Source: Oligoflexia bacterium
GTDB taxonomy: Bacteria; Bdellovibrionota; Bacteriovoracia; Bacteriovoracales; Bacteriovoracaceae
Assembly: GCA_015231955.1 (NCBI GenBank)
Contig: JADGAN010000006.1
Span: 62,001 to 126,000, forward strand
Direction: 5' to 3'
Length of the DNA: 64,000 bases
Position numbers and translations under genes: made by a program. This document shows, piece after piece, positions 27,067 through 35,855 of the stretch. The first letter of the stretch is position 1; each line of letters begins with the position of its first letter. The notes below the pieces were generated by a model. The model saw only the letters and a list, made by a program, of their open reading frames with translations. It searched no databases and was not told where the DNA came from.

Positions 27067-27459
27067 CTACTGTGCTGTATGGTTTGAGATGTAAGAGAGT
27101 AAGCACATATTACGACCACGCTTGATAGCGGTGGTTGCGTGACGTTGGTGAGTAGCACAGAGTCCGCTAATTCTTCCTGGAGAAATTTTTCCAAACTCAT
27201 TGACTAACCAAGCGTAGCTGTGTGGATCTTTCCAATCAGGGTTGCTCTCTTTAGCACAAAACCAGCAACTCTTTTTTCTTGAAAACATTCTACGATCTTT
27301 ATCCATATCATAAGGGCGTTTTCCACCTCTGCCAGACGCTTCTGAATCGTCATCGCCACCCATCTCATCATCCATATCGCCAAGATCGTAGGTTGATGCA
27401 TTCATACGAGGATCGGTTGTCTCTTTATCATCATTGTTATTGTAGTGATTAGCACACAT
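27067..27459 (-). CDS. rpsR: Small ribosomal subunit protein bS18, zinc-binding form with acidic N-terminal extension
   Basis: A 130-residue bS18; normal length is about 75. The core from about 57 has SCWFCAKE with Cys65 and Cys68, then GLCATHQRH (Cys101, His104) and AIKRGRNMCLLSY, so it is the Cys-bearing (zinc) type. The first 55 residues are an acidic Asp/Gly/Asn-rich head that ordinary bS18 lacks. The ATG at 27459 has AAGGAA eight bases upstream, which supports the long form. bS18 binds bS6 on the 30S platform. Confidence 0.93.
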   Translation of the reverse strand: MCANHYNNNDDKETTDPRMNASTYDLGDMDDEMGGDDDSEASGRGGKRPYDMDKDRRMFSRKKSCWFCAKESNPDWKDPHSYAWLVNEFGKISPGRISGLCATHQRHATTAIKRGRNMCLLSYISNHTAQ

Positions 27460-27507
27460 ATTTTAAATTCCTTTTTAGTTTAAACTTTAAAGTTACATGT
27501 TTGGTTG

Positions 27508-27852
27508 TTAACTATTTTTTTGTAGAGGGCACTTGTAGTTTTTCACCAAATTTTCCTGTTGGTGTTCATCCCCCAATTGCACAATCATGGAACGAATCAC
27601 ATTTTCATTAATTCTCATTTTTCGTTCAATTTCGGCATTTGCTTTATTGTTAGAACGATACATAAAGTAGAGATAGCGTCCGCGCTTTGCTCTCTTCTCG
27701 GTTGGCTGTGCCAGTGTACGCACCCCCCAATCGTCATCGATGAGGATCTCGCCGTTACTTTCGGCCACAACACTAGTAACAATGCCCTTGATAGATGCTA
27801 ACTTCTCATCATTAGTATCCGCTTGGGCCAAAACTGCTGTTTCGTAAATCAT
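27508..27852 (-). CDS. rpsF: Small ribosomal subunit protein bS6
   Basis: A 114-residue bS6. The MIYETAVLA start, the conserved WGVRTLAQPTEKRAKRGRYLYFMYR segment (about 42-66) and the ferredoxin-like fold fit the family, though the last beta-strand region is short. It binds bS18 in the 30S platform. It is the first gene of the operon, 49 bases upstream of rpsR; no ssb or priB gene lies between them. Confidence 0.93.
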   Translation of the reverse strand: MIYETAVLAQADTNDEKLASIKGIVTSVVAESNGEILIDDDWGVRTLAQPTEKRAKRGRYLYFMYRSNNKANAEIERKMRINENVIRSMIVQLGDEHQQENLVKNYKCPLQKNS

Positions 27853-27977
27853 AGAAACTCCTTGTTGAAATAAAGTTTTGGGCGCACACTTTCAGCAACC
27901 ATGTGCGCACGGCAAAAATTTTCTTAAAAACGTAACACGCTAAGATTGAAATAACAACCTCTAAGCTTTAGCTCTCG

Positions 27978-29546
27978 CTAAAATTCTTGAGCATAGATGT
28001 CGTATTGTTCGATATGATAGTTATTCTCGGCCCTAATGATAAAGGTCTTGGAGTATTGCTCCTCTAAGGTCTCGATGATGTCAAGCTCTTTACCACTAAG
28101 CTGAGCACTCACTTCAGGGTGAGCGTAGACGTAGATCTTTTGCCCTTTGGCCTTCTTCACCACCTTGATTAGTTCACGAATCAAGTCGTAACAAACGGTG
28201 GTGGGGGACTTTACGCGGCCCGTTCCTTCGCAATAGGGACAACTATTACAAAGAATGCGGGGAAGGGTTTCCCGTGTGCGTTTTCTTGTCATCTCAATAA
28301 GGCCCAGTGCTGAGATAGGAAGCACATTGGTTTTGGAGCGATCTTTTTTCAAAGCTTCGAGTAGTGCTTGGTAAACACTATTTCGATGCTCCTCCTTCTC
28401 CATATCGATGAAATCGATGATGATGATGCCACCACAATTACGAAGGCGCAACTGATAGGCAATCTCTTTAACCGCCTCTAGGTTGGTCTTTAAAATGGTC
28501 TCTTCTGGTGTTTTCTTGCCTACAAATTTTCCCGTGTTGACGTCGATGGAGACTAAGGCCTCTGTCTGATCAACATTGATGGAGCCGCCCGATTTGAGGT
28601 AGATTTTGTTGCTAATTCCTCGTTCGATTTCTAGTTCAATTCCATAGTATTCGAAGATGGGAGTGTCATCGTTATAAAGTTTAATTTTCCCTTTCATGGT
28701 AGGAAGGAATTTACTGGTGAATTTTTCCACTTGGTTATAGGTGTGTTTGGTATCCACTACGATAGTGTCTACATCCTCATCGGTGATGTCACGAAGTACC
28801 CTCTGAATAAAGGTTAAATCTTGATAGATGAGTCCGGGTGCCTTCACCTTGCCGGCCTTTCGTAGTACCTCCTTCCAGATTTTCACCAGCATATTGAAAT
28901 CGGATTTTAATAGTTTATACGATTGGCCTTCTGCCACTGTACGGGCAATGATCCCTTTTCCCTCTGGACGAATGGAATCGAGGATCTCTTTTAAGCGTGC
29001 TCGTTCTGCCTCCTCTTGAATTCTCCTAGAAACACCGGTGTGCTCAATGAAGGGCATAAATACCACATGCCTACCCGCTAAAGTGATGTGCCTGGTAACT
29101 CGCGGTCCTTTGGTTCCTAGCGGCTCCTTCGCCACCTGTACGATGACCTCTTTGCCCTCTTTCAAGATGGAGTCGATCGAGATATCTTTGCGCAGCTTTA
29201 ACACCGATTCTGTAAAGGTGCTCATCTCGTCAGGAATGACATTCCCAACTTCCGGGCGCTCCTCTTTGGTACGATTCTTAATCATCTCCCTCTGCTCTTC
29301 GATCGAGGGGATGTAAGCATCATCAACATAGAGAAAGGCCGCCTTTTCTAGCCCAATATCGATAAAAGCAGATTGCATCCCTGGTAACACACGAATGACT
29401 TTCCCTTTGTAGATGTTGCCGACAAAGGGGCGATCATCGCGTTCATCACCTGGACGATCGATCAAAAGATCGAGGATCTCTCCATTTTCGATAAGGCCTA
29501 CTCGCTGCTCACTTAGTGTCTGATTAATGATGAGTTCTTTGGCCAT
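27978..29546 (-). CDS. rng: Ribonuclease E/G family protein (RNase G)
   Basis: A 522-residue RNase E/G without the long degradosome scaffold, so RNase G-like. An S1 domain occupies about 38-130 (VGNIYKGKVIRVLPGMQSAFIDIG). The catalytic DNase I-like domain has VSIDVNTGKF near 320-329 and GGIIIIDFIDM near 357-367, with the metal-binding Asp residues. The zinc link is CNSCPYC near 424-430. It processes 16S rRNA and decays mRNA. It lies upstream of the rpsF operon on the same strand. Confidence 0.93.
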   Translation of the reverse strand: MAKELIINQTLSEQRVGLIENGEILDLLIDRPGDERDDRPFVGNIYKGKVIRVLPGMQSAFIDIGLEKAAFLYVDDAYIPSIEEQREMIKNRTKEERPEVGNVIPDEMSTFTESVLKLRKDISIDSILKEGKEVIVQVAKEPLGTKGPRVTRHITLAGRHVVFMPFIEHTGVSRRIQEEAERARLKEILDSIRPEGKGIIARTVAEGQSYKLLKSDFNMLVKIWKEVLRKAGKVKAPGLIYQDLTFIQRVLRDITDEDVDTIVVDTKHTYNQVEKFTSKFLPTMKGKIKLYNDDTPIFEYYGIELEIERGISNKIYLKSGGSINVDQTEALVSIDVNTGKFVGKKTPEETILKTNLEAVKEIAYQLRLRNCGGIIIIDFIDMEKEEHRNSVYQALLEALKKDRSKTNVLPISALGLIEMTRKRTRETLPRILCNSCPYCEGTGRVKSPTTVCYDLIRELIKVVKKAKGQKIYVYAHPEVSAQLSGKELDIIETLEEQYSKTFIIRAENNYHIEQYDIYAQEF

Positions 29547-29606
29547 GAAAATTCCTAAGTTCTAACGTTCAATTTTTTATTTCTTATCATCTATATTTTA
29601 CAGCAA

Positions 29607-30107
29607 CTAGAAGGTAAAGCTCTTTGAAAAAAAGAGTGGAAAAATTCCCCCTTTTTCTGCATCAGGCCTCTTTCCCCCCCTCTTCTCCGTTGCTGCTAGT
29701 GAGTGCCACAAGTAGCGATCTTCAGTTCTGAAGGAGGGATTGTTTGCGGGAGCATAGAAGGCACTCTCTTCTTCACTACTGTTCGGATCGATCTCTTGAG
29801 TTTTTGTTGCTTGCCCCCAGATGACGATACCCACGCCAATAATCACGCCAACAGAGGCACCAATAAGAATATTTTTTAAATGCTTGCTGGGCCTATCTAC
29901 AAAAGAGAGTGTCGATAGTCCTAAAACGGCACCACCGAGACCACAACCAAGCACAATGCTTAAGTCTGTAATGGGCTGTGAGAGGGCGTTTGTGCTGGTA
30001 GCATCTGTTTGTGCATAGGATTTAGAGAGTGGGAGAGTAGAGAGTAGCAGGAGCAAAGTGGATAAAGTGAGCAAAAAGCTCCGCAAGTTTAAAAAAAAAT
30101 TTTTCAT
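29607..30107 (-). CDS. Hypothetical exported or membrane protein with Gly-rich helices
   Basis: A 166-residue protein of no recognised family. A signal-like segment covers 7-32 (ending SKSYA), then two Gly-rich hydrophobic stretches near 52-68 and 80-102 resembling glycine-zipper helices. The C-terminal 60 residues are polar with no motif. It lies 60 bases upstream of rng on the same strand and is transcribed toward it. Codon use looks ordinary and the reading frame is fully open, so I consider it real. Confidence 0.6.
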   Translation of the reverse strand: MKNFFLNLRSFLLTLSTLLLLLSTLPLSKSYAQTDATSTNALSQPITDLSIVLGCGLGGAVLGLSTLSFVDRPSKHLKNILIGASVGVIIGVGIVIWGQATKTQEIDPNSSEEESAFYAPANNPSFRTEDRYLWHSLAATEKRGGKRPDAEKGGIFPLFFSKSFTF

Positions 30108-30181
30108 AAATCACTATTCCCTTGGCGTATGGTATTATTATTTATTTGTATAAGTTAAAATTTTTGGTATATAGATCTTCC

Positions 30182-30197
30182 TGACCTTAACAGGTCA
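30182..30197. promoter_or_regulatory. Palindrome upstream of the nucleoside operon
   Basis: TGACCT-TAAC-AGGTCA has perfect 6-base arms and lies 35 bases before the deoA start. It is a candidate operator controlling the deoA-punA-cdd operon. No regulator gene is adjacent. Confidence 0.4.
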
Positions 30198-30231
30198 ACA
30201 ATATATTAACATAATAACGAAAAAATTTTAA

Positions 30232-31674
30232 ATGGCGAAAGGGTTTATGAAAACAACGAAGAAAAAAGCAGTGGCACCGGCAAAGGCGGCGAAGAAAGTG
30301 GTGAAGAAAGTAGTAAAGAAGAAAGTAGTAGTAAAAGCAGCAACCAAAACGGAGGAATCAATTTTAAGCGTTCCTCACATTATTGGAAAAAAACGCGATG
30401 GAAAAAGATTAACCGCAGAAGAGATCAAGTGGTTTGTCGATCGCTACACCAGCAAAATAATTCCTGACTATCAAATGTCAGCGCTCCTTATGGCCATGTA
30501 TATTAATGGCATGAGTACTGAGGAGACTGCAGCACTTACCGACACTATGTTGTATTCAGGTACCATTATTAAGCTTGATGATCCCACTGTTATTGACAAG
30601 CACTCTACCGGAGGAATTGGTGATAAGACCACTTTTGTGGTGGCCCCTATTGCGGCAGCTGCAGGAGTGAAAGTTCCAAGCATTGCGGGACGAGGGCTCG
30701 GATTTACAGGCGGCACCGTCGATAAGATTGAGGCGATCAAAGGTTATCAAACCGCAGTTACACTAGAGCAATACCAAAAATTGCTCATGGAAAATGGTCT
30801 CGTGCTGATGGGACAAACTGGTGACTTTGCTCCTGCCGATAAAGTGATCTATGCGCTTCGTGATGTGACTGCAACGGTGAGCTCCATTCCATTGATCACC
30901 GCTTCGATTATGAGTAAAAAGTTGGCCGAAGGCCTGGCGGGAATTGTGCTTGATGTGAAGTATGGTGCTGGGGCCTTTATGAAAGAGTGGAAGGATGCGC
31001 GCGCCCTTGCACAGAGTTTGGCCGATACTGCTGCAAGGTTTGATAAAAAGAGTATGGTTTTTTTAACGGATATGTCACAGCCTTTGGGAATCACCGTGGG
31101 AAATTCACTTGAGGTGATTGAGTGTATTGAGCTTTTAAAGGGAAATGCCCCTAAAGATCTTTACGATATTTGTATTGAACTCTCAGGGGGAATGATCTTC
31201 CTTGCGGGACTTGCAAAAAATCATAAAGAAGGTATGGCCAAGGCCAAAGCTATGGTGGAGAGTGGGGCCGCACTGAAAAAGTTTGAGCAGATGATTGCTG
31301 CTCAAGGTGGTGATGCCAGCTATGTTCATGACTACTCACTCTTTCCAACTGCAGCAAAGAGGCGTGAAGTGTGCGCTAATGCTGATGGTTACATTGCCTC
31401 CTTTGAAAATGAAGAGATCGGCCATATGTGCACAGAGCTTGGAGGTGGGCGCAAAGTTGCTAACGCTCCGATCGATCATGGGGTAGGTTTTTCCTTCCAT
31501 AAAAAGATTGGTGATAAAATCAAGAAGGGTGACCTCTTAGTAACTATTCACTATAACGCTGATCAAGAATTACTTTGTGAAACGCTGGCCCAGCGTTTTA
31601 TTAATGTTATAATAAAAGTATCTTCAAAGAAGGTTCCTGCTCCTAAATTAATTGCAGAGAGAATTCTACGATAG
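30232..31674 (+). CDS. deoA: Thymidine / pyrimidine-nucleoside phosphorylase with Lys-rich N-terminal tail
   Basis: A 480-residue enzyme that splits thymidine or uridine with phosphate. The conserved KHSTGGIGDKTT is at 123-134, the substrate loop and the glycosyltransferase-4-type core follow to the end. Ordinary family members begin near residue 47 (VPHIIGKKRDGKRL). The first 45 residues here are a histone-like Lys/Ala/Val repeat (KKVVKKVVKKKVVVK), with no good ATG later to remove it. The start at 30232 has no strong Shine-Dalgarno; a second ATG at 30250 has AAAGGG close upstream. It leads a salvage operon with punA and cdd. Confidence 0.9.
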   Translation: MAKGFMKTTKKKAVAPAKAAKKVVKKVVKKKVVVKAATKTEESILSVPHIIGKKRDGKRLTAEEIKWFVDRYTSKIIPDYQMSALLMAMYINGMSTEETAALTDTMLYSGTIIKLDDPTVIDKHSTGGIGDKTTFVVAPIAAAAGVKVPSIAGRGLGFTGGTVDKIEAIKGYQTAVTLEQYQKLLMENGLVLMGQTGDFAPADKVIYALRDVTATVSSIPLITASIMSKKLAEGLAGIVLDVKYGAGAFMKEWKDARALAQSLADTAARFDKKSMVFLTDMSQPLGITVGNSLEVIECIELLKGNAPKDLYDICIELSGGMIFLAGLAKNHKEGMAKAKAMVESGAALKKFEQMIAAQGGDASYVHDYSLFPTAAKRREVCANADGYIASFENEEIGHMCTELGGGRKVANAPIDHGVGFSFHKKIGDKIKKGDLLVTIHYNADQELLCETLAQRFINVIIKVSSKKVPAPKLIAERILR

Positions 31675-31705
31675 ATGGTTTTGGTTTGATCAGGATAATG
31701 AAAAA

Positions 31706-32524
31706 ATGTACGAAAAGCTAACCGCTGCTACTAGGTATATCCAATCGATTCGCACAAGCGTTCCTCAAGTAGGTATTGTTTTAGGTTCGGGACTTGGGTG
31801 GCTTACCGATGAAGTTCAAAATCGCACTGCCATTCCTTACTCAGAGATCCCTTACTTTGCGAAGACGACTATTAAGGGACACGAAGGCCAATTGATTCTA
31901 GGAGAGCTGTGCGGTGTTAAAGTGGCAATACTGCAAGGGAGGGTTCACTTTTATGAAGGACACTCTATGGAAGAGGTGGTCTTTCCTGTGCGTGTACTCT
32001 CTACGCTAGGAGTAGAGAGTTTGATTCTAAGTAATGCTGCCGGAGGGATTAACTATGACTATCGTCCCGGTGATTTAGTTTTGATTGAGGATCACATCAA
32101 CTTGATGGCACATAACCCTTTAATTGGGCCAAATATTGCGGAACTTGGACCACGCTTTCCCGATATGACCACTGCTTATGAGAAACACTTACGAGATGTT
32201 TTTATAAAGGTGGCCTGCGATATCGGCCTCGATTTAAAGAGTGGTGTCTACTGTGCGCTTTTAGGTCCAACCTATGAGACACCGGCAGAGATCAGGATGC
32301 TGCGAGCGTTAGGTGCAGATCTTGTCGGAATGAGTACTGTACCCGAGGTGATTGCTGCTAATCACTTAGGACTTAAAGTGGCGGCCATCTCCTGCGTTAC
32401 CAATTTAGCGGCAGGGATGTCGGGAAAAAAACTGGATCACGAAGAGGTGAAGGTAGAAGCAAGCAAGGCCATGAAAAATTTTACAAATTTGTTAAAAGGT
32501 GTTCTCACCCAATTATCAAAATGA
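31706..32524 (+). CDS. punA: Purine-nucleoside phosphorylase
   Basis: A PNP of about 272 residues, family 2 (trimeric). GSGLGWL near residue 27, the ILQGRVHFYEGH motif near 75 and TNLAAGM near 235 mark the phosphate- and base-binding sites. It cleaves purine nucleosides to base plus ribose- or deoxyribose-1-phosphate. I chose the ATG at 31706, with AGGA ten bases upstream; a TTG at 31652 would overlap deoA by 23 bases. cdd follows after 12 bases. Confidence 0.92.
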   Translation: MYEKLTAATRYIQSIRTSVPQVGIVLGSGLGWLTDEVQNRTAIPYSEIPYFAKTTIKGHEGQLILGELCGVKVAILQGRVHFYEGHSMEEVVFPVRVLSTLGVESLILSNAAGGINYDYRPGDLVLIEDHINLMAHNPLIGPNIAELGPRFPDMTTAYEKHLRDVFIKVACDIGLDLKSGVYCALLGPTYETPAEIRMLRALGADLVGMSTVPEVIAANHLGLKVAAISCVTNLAAGMSGKKLDHEEVKVEASKAMKNFTNLLKGVLTQLSK

Positions 32525-32536
32525 GGGACAAAGTTT

Positions 32537-32941
32537 ATGAATCAAAATGAGATCAGAAAAGAACTCAGAGCAAAGGCCATGGAGGCTTCCAAGCACGCCT
32601 ACTCGCCTTACTCTCAAGCAAAAGTGGGTAGTGCGATCCTGACTGATAGCGGGAAAATCTATTTTGGCTGTAATATTGAGAATGGCAGTTACGGTGCCAC
32701 GGTGTGTGCAGAGAGAGTAGCGATCTTGACAGCGGTTGCAAATGGTGAAAAGAGAGTAAAGGTGGTCTACGTTTATACAGAAGAGGGTTGGCCTCCCTGT
32801 GGAATGTGTCGACAAGTGATTCGCGAATTTGCTGATGATGATGCGACGATTATTATTGGTGATGCCAAGGGTGCAGAGACAGTGATGACGTTAGAGGAGC
32901 TTTATCCACTATCGTTTCGTCCCGATCACTTGGGTGTATAA
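32537..32941 (+). CDS. cdd: Cytidine deaminase
   Basis: A 134-residue homotetrameric-type CDA. The zinc and proton-shuttle motif CAE is at 57-59, and the second zinc pair is in PPCGMCRQ (Cys88, Cys91). NIENGSYG at 46-53 binds ribose. It converts cytidine and deoxycytidine to uridine and deoxyuridine, which DeoA-type phosphorylase next door could cleave. It ends the salvage operon; a 60-base gap precedes the exonuclease gene. Confidence 0.93.
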   Translation: MNQNEIRKELRAKAMEASKHAYSPYSQAKVGSAILTDSGKIYFGCNIENGSYGATVCAERVAILTAVANGEKRVKVVYVYTEEGWPPCGMCRQVIREFADDDATIIIGDAKGAETVMTLEELYPLSFRPDHLGV

Positions 32942-33001
32942 TTTTGAATTGTTTTTTATATCTTTATTACGGATAGGATTTAGAGGGGATTTTTCTTTCA
33001 G

Positions 33002-34387
33002 ATGAAGATTTTTGAAAAGTGTGAACTTATGGCCGGCACTAGCGAGAGTGATAGTGACCTTTTAAGCAATATAGCTTTTTGTGTAATGGACTTAGAGACC
33101 ACAGGAGGGGATCACAATTTCGATAAGATCATTGAAATTGGGCTGGTCAAAATTGAGAATTTAAAAATTGTGGCAGAACTTTCTTTTCTTATTAATCCAG
33201 AAATTCCTATTCCGGAGTTTGTTCAACGCTTAACTGCGATTAAGCAAGAGAATTTAAAATCGGCAGTCAAGATTGAAGAGGTGGTAGAGGAGATTATTTC
33301 CTTTATTGGGAAGTCCAGTGTTTTAGTCGCTCACAATGCGGCCTTTGATATTCCTTTTTTTAACTCGGTTTTACGGCGATTGCAATACGAAGAGATGAAG
33401 CGCCCTACTATCTGTACCAACATGATGACAAGGCTTCTGATTCCTGAAATTATGAACTCCAATCTTGCTTATGTTGGTGAGCTTTTTGGAATCGGTCACA
33501 GGCATGCCCATCGCGCGCTTGAAGATGCTAAAGTGACTGCCAAACTTTTCCTCCTCTATCTCGATTTTTTTCTCTCTCGAAAAATAAAAAAACTAAATCA
33601 CATCTACTACCCTAAACGTAAATTTGAATTTGATTCTGTCAATTTTGCTCGTGAAGAGTCCAATACCGAGGATATCATCGCTGCTTTATCACAGAACTGT
33701 TATCCCTTTGTGCTTACTGTAAAAGGAAAGAAAGGGGTCATCTTGCACATGCTTCCCGTGATGAAGCAGTCACCACGCGATATTGAAACCATCAAAGGGG
33801 CCCTTGAAAGCACTTCCTGGGATACAGTCACCATCAAAATCATCGGCCATTTCTTTAAGGCCTTAAAGTTGCTCCACTGTCACTTTCACAGTGTCAGCAA
33901 GCATACCCACCCTCCGCTACTCTCTTTTTTACAAGAACGTTACGGGTGGAAAACACTCTTTCCTTCTGATCAAGAGCGTGTTGATGACTTTATTCGCAAA
34001 GGATTCTTGATTGTCCCTCACCTCATCAAAGAGCACTACTCTATCTATGCTTTACACTCTATCTTTCACGGCAAGAGTGAACTCATTTTTCGCTACCCTA
34101 TTCATAAGAAAAAGCTGTTACAATTCATAACTGGCCACGTTCGCCAAGTTCACGCTGGTAATGGCCGCATGAATAAGCGCCCATCCGTGCATATTGTAGA
34201 ACAACTCCGACCGCTCTTTTTTAGCTTTCTCTTCGATGTTATCACTCGCAAAAACCATTACTGTCAGGATTGTTTCTTTTTTTATGCTAGCGATTTCCAT
34301 AAGGCCCCTAATAAATTTAAAGATCAATTGGCCACTTATTTTGCAAGGACACCTAATGGTAGTAAGTATCCGCTAGAACATCTTTAA
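33002..34387 (+). CDS. DnaQ-fold 3'-5' exonuclease with unknown C-terminal domain
   Basis: A 461-residue protein. The N-terminal half (about 25-190) is a DEDDh exonuclease: ExoI VMDLETTG near 29-36, ExoII HNAAFD near 112-117 and ExoIII HRALEDA near 178-184. The remaining 270 residues do not match the UvrC, GIY-YIG or helicase partners I know; they contain Cys/His pairs such as HYCQDCFFFY near 419-428. It may degrade or repair single-stranded DNA or RNA. It is downstream of the salvage operon and ends 11 bases before the converging YihY gene. GAGGGG precedes the ATG at 33002 with long spacing. Confidence 0.8.
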   Translation: MKIFEKCELMAGTSESDSDLLSNIAFCVMDLETTGGDHNFDKIIEIGLVKIENLKIVAELSFLINPEIPIPEFVQRLTAIKQENLKSAVKIEEVVEEIISFIGKSSVLVAHNAAFDIPFFNSVLRRLQYEEMKRPTICTNMMTRLLIPEIMNSNLAYVGELFGIGHRHAHRALEDAKVTAKLFLLYLDFFLSRKIKKLNHIYYPKRKFEFDSVNFAREESNTEDIIAALSQNCYPFVLTVKGKKGVILHMLPVMKQSPRDIETIKGALESTSWDTVTIKIIGHFFKALKLLHCHFHSVSKHTHPPLLSFLQERYGWKTLFPSDQERVDDFIRKGFLIVPHLIKEHYSIYALHSIFHGKSELIFRYPIHKKKLLQFITGHVRQVHAGNGRMNKRPSVHIVEQLRPLFFSFLFDVITRKNHYCQDCFFFYASDFHKAPNKFKDQLATYFARTPNGSKYPLEHL

Positions 34388-34398
34388 CAAGCTTCAAT

Positions 34399-35721
34399 TT
34401 AGGCGATATCTTGGTCGGGGAGTTCGGGAACCTCATCGTCGTGTTTTTTGACATCGCGATTGACTAGATCCATGAGGGTGATATTTTGGAATTTGAGTTT
34501 AAGCGCGGTGGTGTATTCCAGCCAGAACCAATCAAGGGCACTGGTATTTTTGAGATCGCTAGGAATTCCATTGCGCATTTCAATGCGTTCTAAAAATTCA
34601 TAGAGGCTTAGGTGATCGGCAGAGATGGTCGGAATTGCTACCGTTTGTTCTCCATCATTGACAATTTTGACCAGGCCTACTTTTTTTAAGTGGGCGATCA
34701 CCATTTTAGCACGTTCACTGGAGGTTTGTGCAAGCACTGCTAGTTCATCAGGGACAATGCCAACAGCGTTGCTGCCAATGCCTTCCTTGTTGATGACCGA
34801 TTTTTTAATCGCCTCGAAAAGTCCTTGTAAGGCCACTTGCCTAGTTGCTCGATACTCATCTTTTATAGTATTGGGGTCTTGAGCATACATGATAGGAACC
34901 AGAGAGCGCGAGATATTGCAATAGATGTGTGCCCACACACCACTGATAATGGCGAGCATGGAGTTGATAATGATGCAAACGATAAGTGCTGCTATAACGA
35001 GAAGAAGAGAGTCGGCAAGGCCACTACTAATGGCGATTTGTAAATATTTGAAGAAGAGTATTTTAGTGGTTTCAAAAGTTATGGACATAATCATAGAGCC
35101 GAGCAGAGAACTTACCCAGTTTAATTTGTTATGAGAGATGAGTTTAAAGAAAATAGTAAAGGCAAACCAAGTGAGGGCCGGGGTAGCGTAATAGAGAAGG
35201 TTTCGATAGTATCCGCTAGGAGAGAGAAAATTGAGTTGCATATTGGCGAGGATAGAGATGATGAGTAACGTAGGCACCACGGGAACGAGCAGCCAATAAA
35301 CAGCGATGCGATTGCTTAATTTCTTTTGGGTTAGCTCCCCCCAGTAGTTATCAAGCATGTTTTCAAGTGTTAGTAGGTAAGCAAAGAAAGAGATGATCGA
35401 GATAGCAAGGGACACCATTAAGTTTATATGGTTAATGTGGTCGAGTGCGTATTGCTCAAAAATTTTAAGTACAGAATAATCTTGCATGCGTGTAAGTGTG
35501 ATGAAGGCGTCGCTGGTAGCGAGAAATTTGAGGGCGATGACGATCGAGCTTAGGGCAAAAATCAGGCCAATAAAGCTTAAGCTTAGAGTATGAGGAGTTA
35601 ATGAGGAGAGTTTCATGCGAGAGCAGGTAAATTTATTGGAGCGATAGATGTTTACAAAAAGGCCTAAAGGCGTATGAGCAGGCGTTGTTGGCGGATTGGG
35701 TATCGTATTCGGTTGCGACAT
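34399..35721 (-). CDS. YihY/BrkB family inner-membrane protein with C-terminal winged-helix-like domain
   Basis: A membrane protein of about 440 residues. Six hydrophobic helices over residues 45-285 match the YihY/virulence factor BrkB family (once misnamed RNase BN). The family hallmark TQKKLSNRIAVYWLLVP is near 130-147. A soluble C-terminal region from about 310 resembles a winged helix (SERAKMVIAHLKKVGLV), as in longer family members. The ATG at 35721 has GAGG six bases upstream; the GTG at 35733 is less likely. Function unknown. It is convergent with the exonuclease gene. Confidence 0.75.
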   Translation of the reverse strand: MSQPNTIPNPPTTPAHTPLGLFVNIYRSNKFTCSRMKLSSLTPHTLSLSFIGLIFALSSIVIALKFLATSDAFITLTRMQDYSVLKIFEQYALDHINHINLMVSLAISIISFFAYLLTLENMLDNYWGELTQKKLSNRIAVYWLLVPVVPTLLIISILANMQLNFLSPSGYYRNLLYYATPALTWFAFTIFFKLISHNKLNWVSSLLGSMIMSITFETTKILFFKYLQIAISSGLADSLLLVIAALIVCIIINSMLAIISGVWAHIYCNISRSLVPIMYAQDPNTIKDEYRATRQVALQGLFEAIKKSVINKEGIGSNAVGIVPDELAVLAQTSSERAKMVIAHLKKVGLVKIVNDGEQTVAIPTISADHLSLYEFLERIEMRNGIPSDLKNTSALDWFWLEYTTALKLKFQNITLMDLVNRDVKKHDDEVPELPDQDIA

Positions 35722-35855
35722 AATGAACCTCACTAACTAGCATGATTGCATTCTCTTGATGCCTATCGGATAATGTTAGAAAATTGTTTAGGGGAAAAGG
35801 TGAGCAATAAAATTTGTTGTATGAAATTTGTTATAAGCAACAGGGGATGTGAAGC

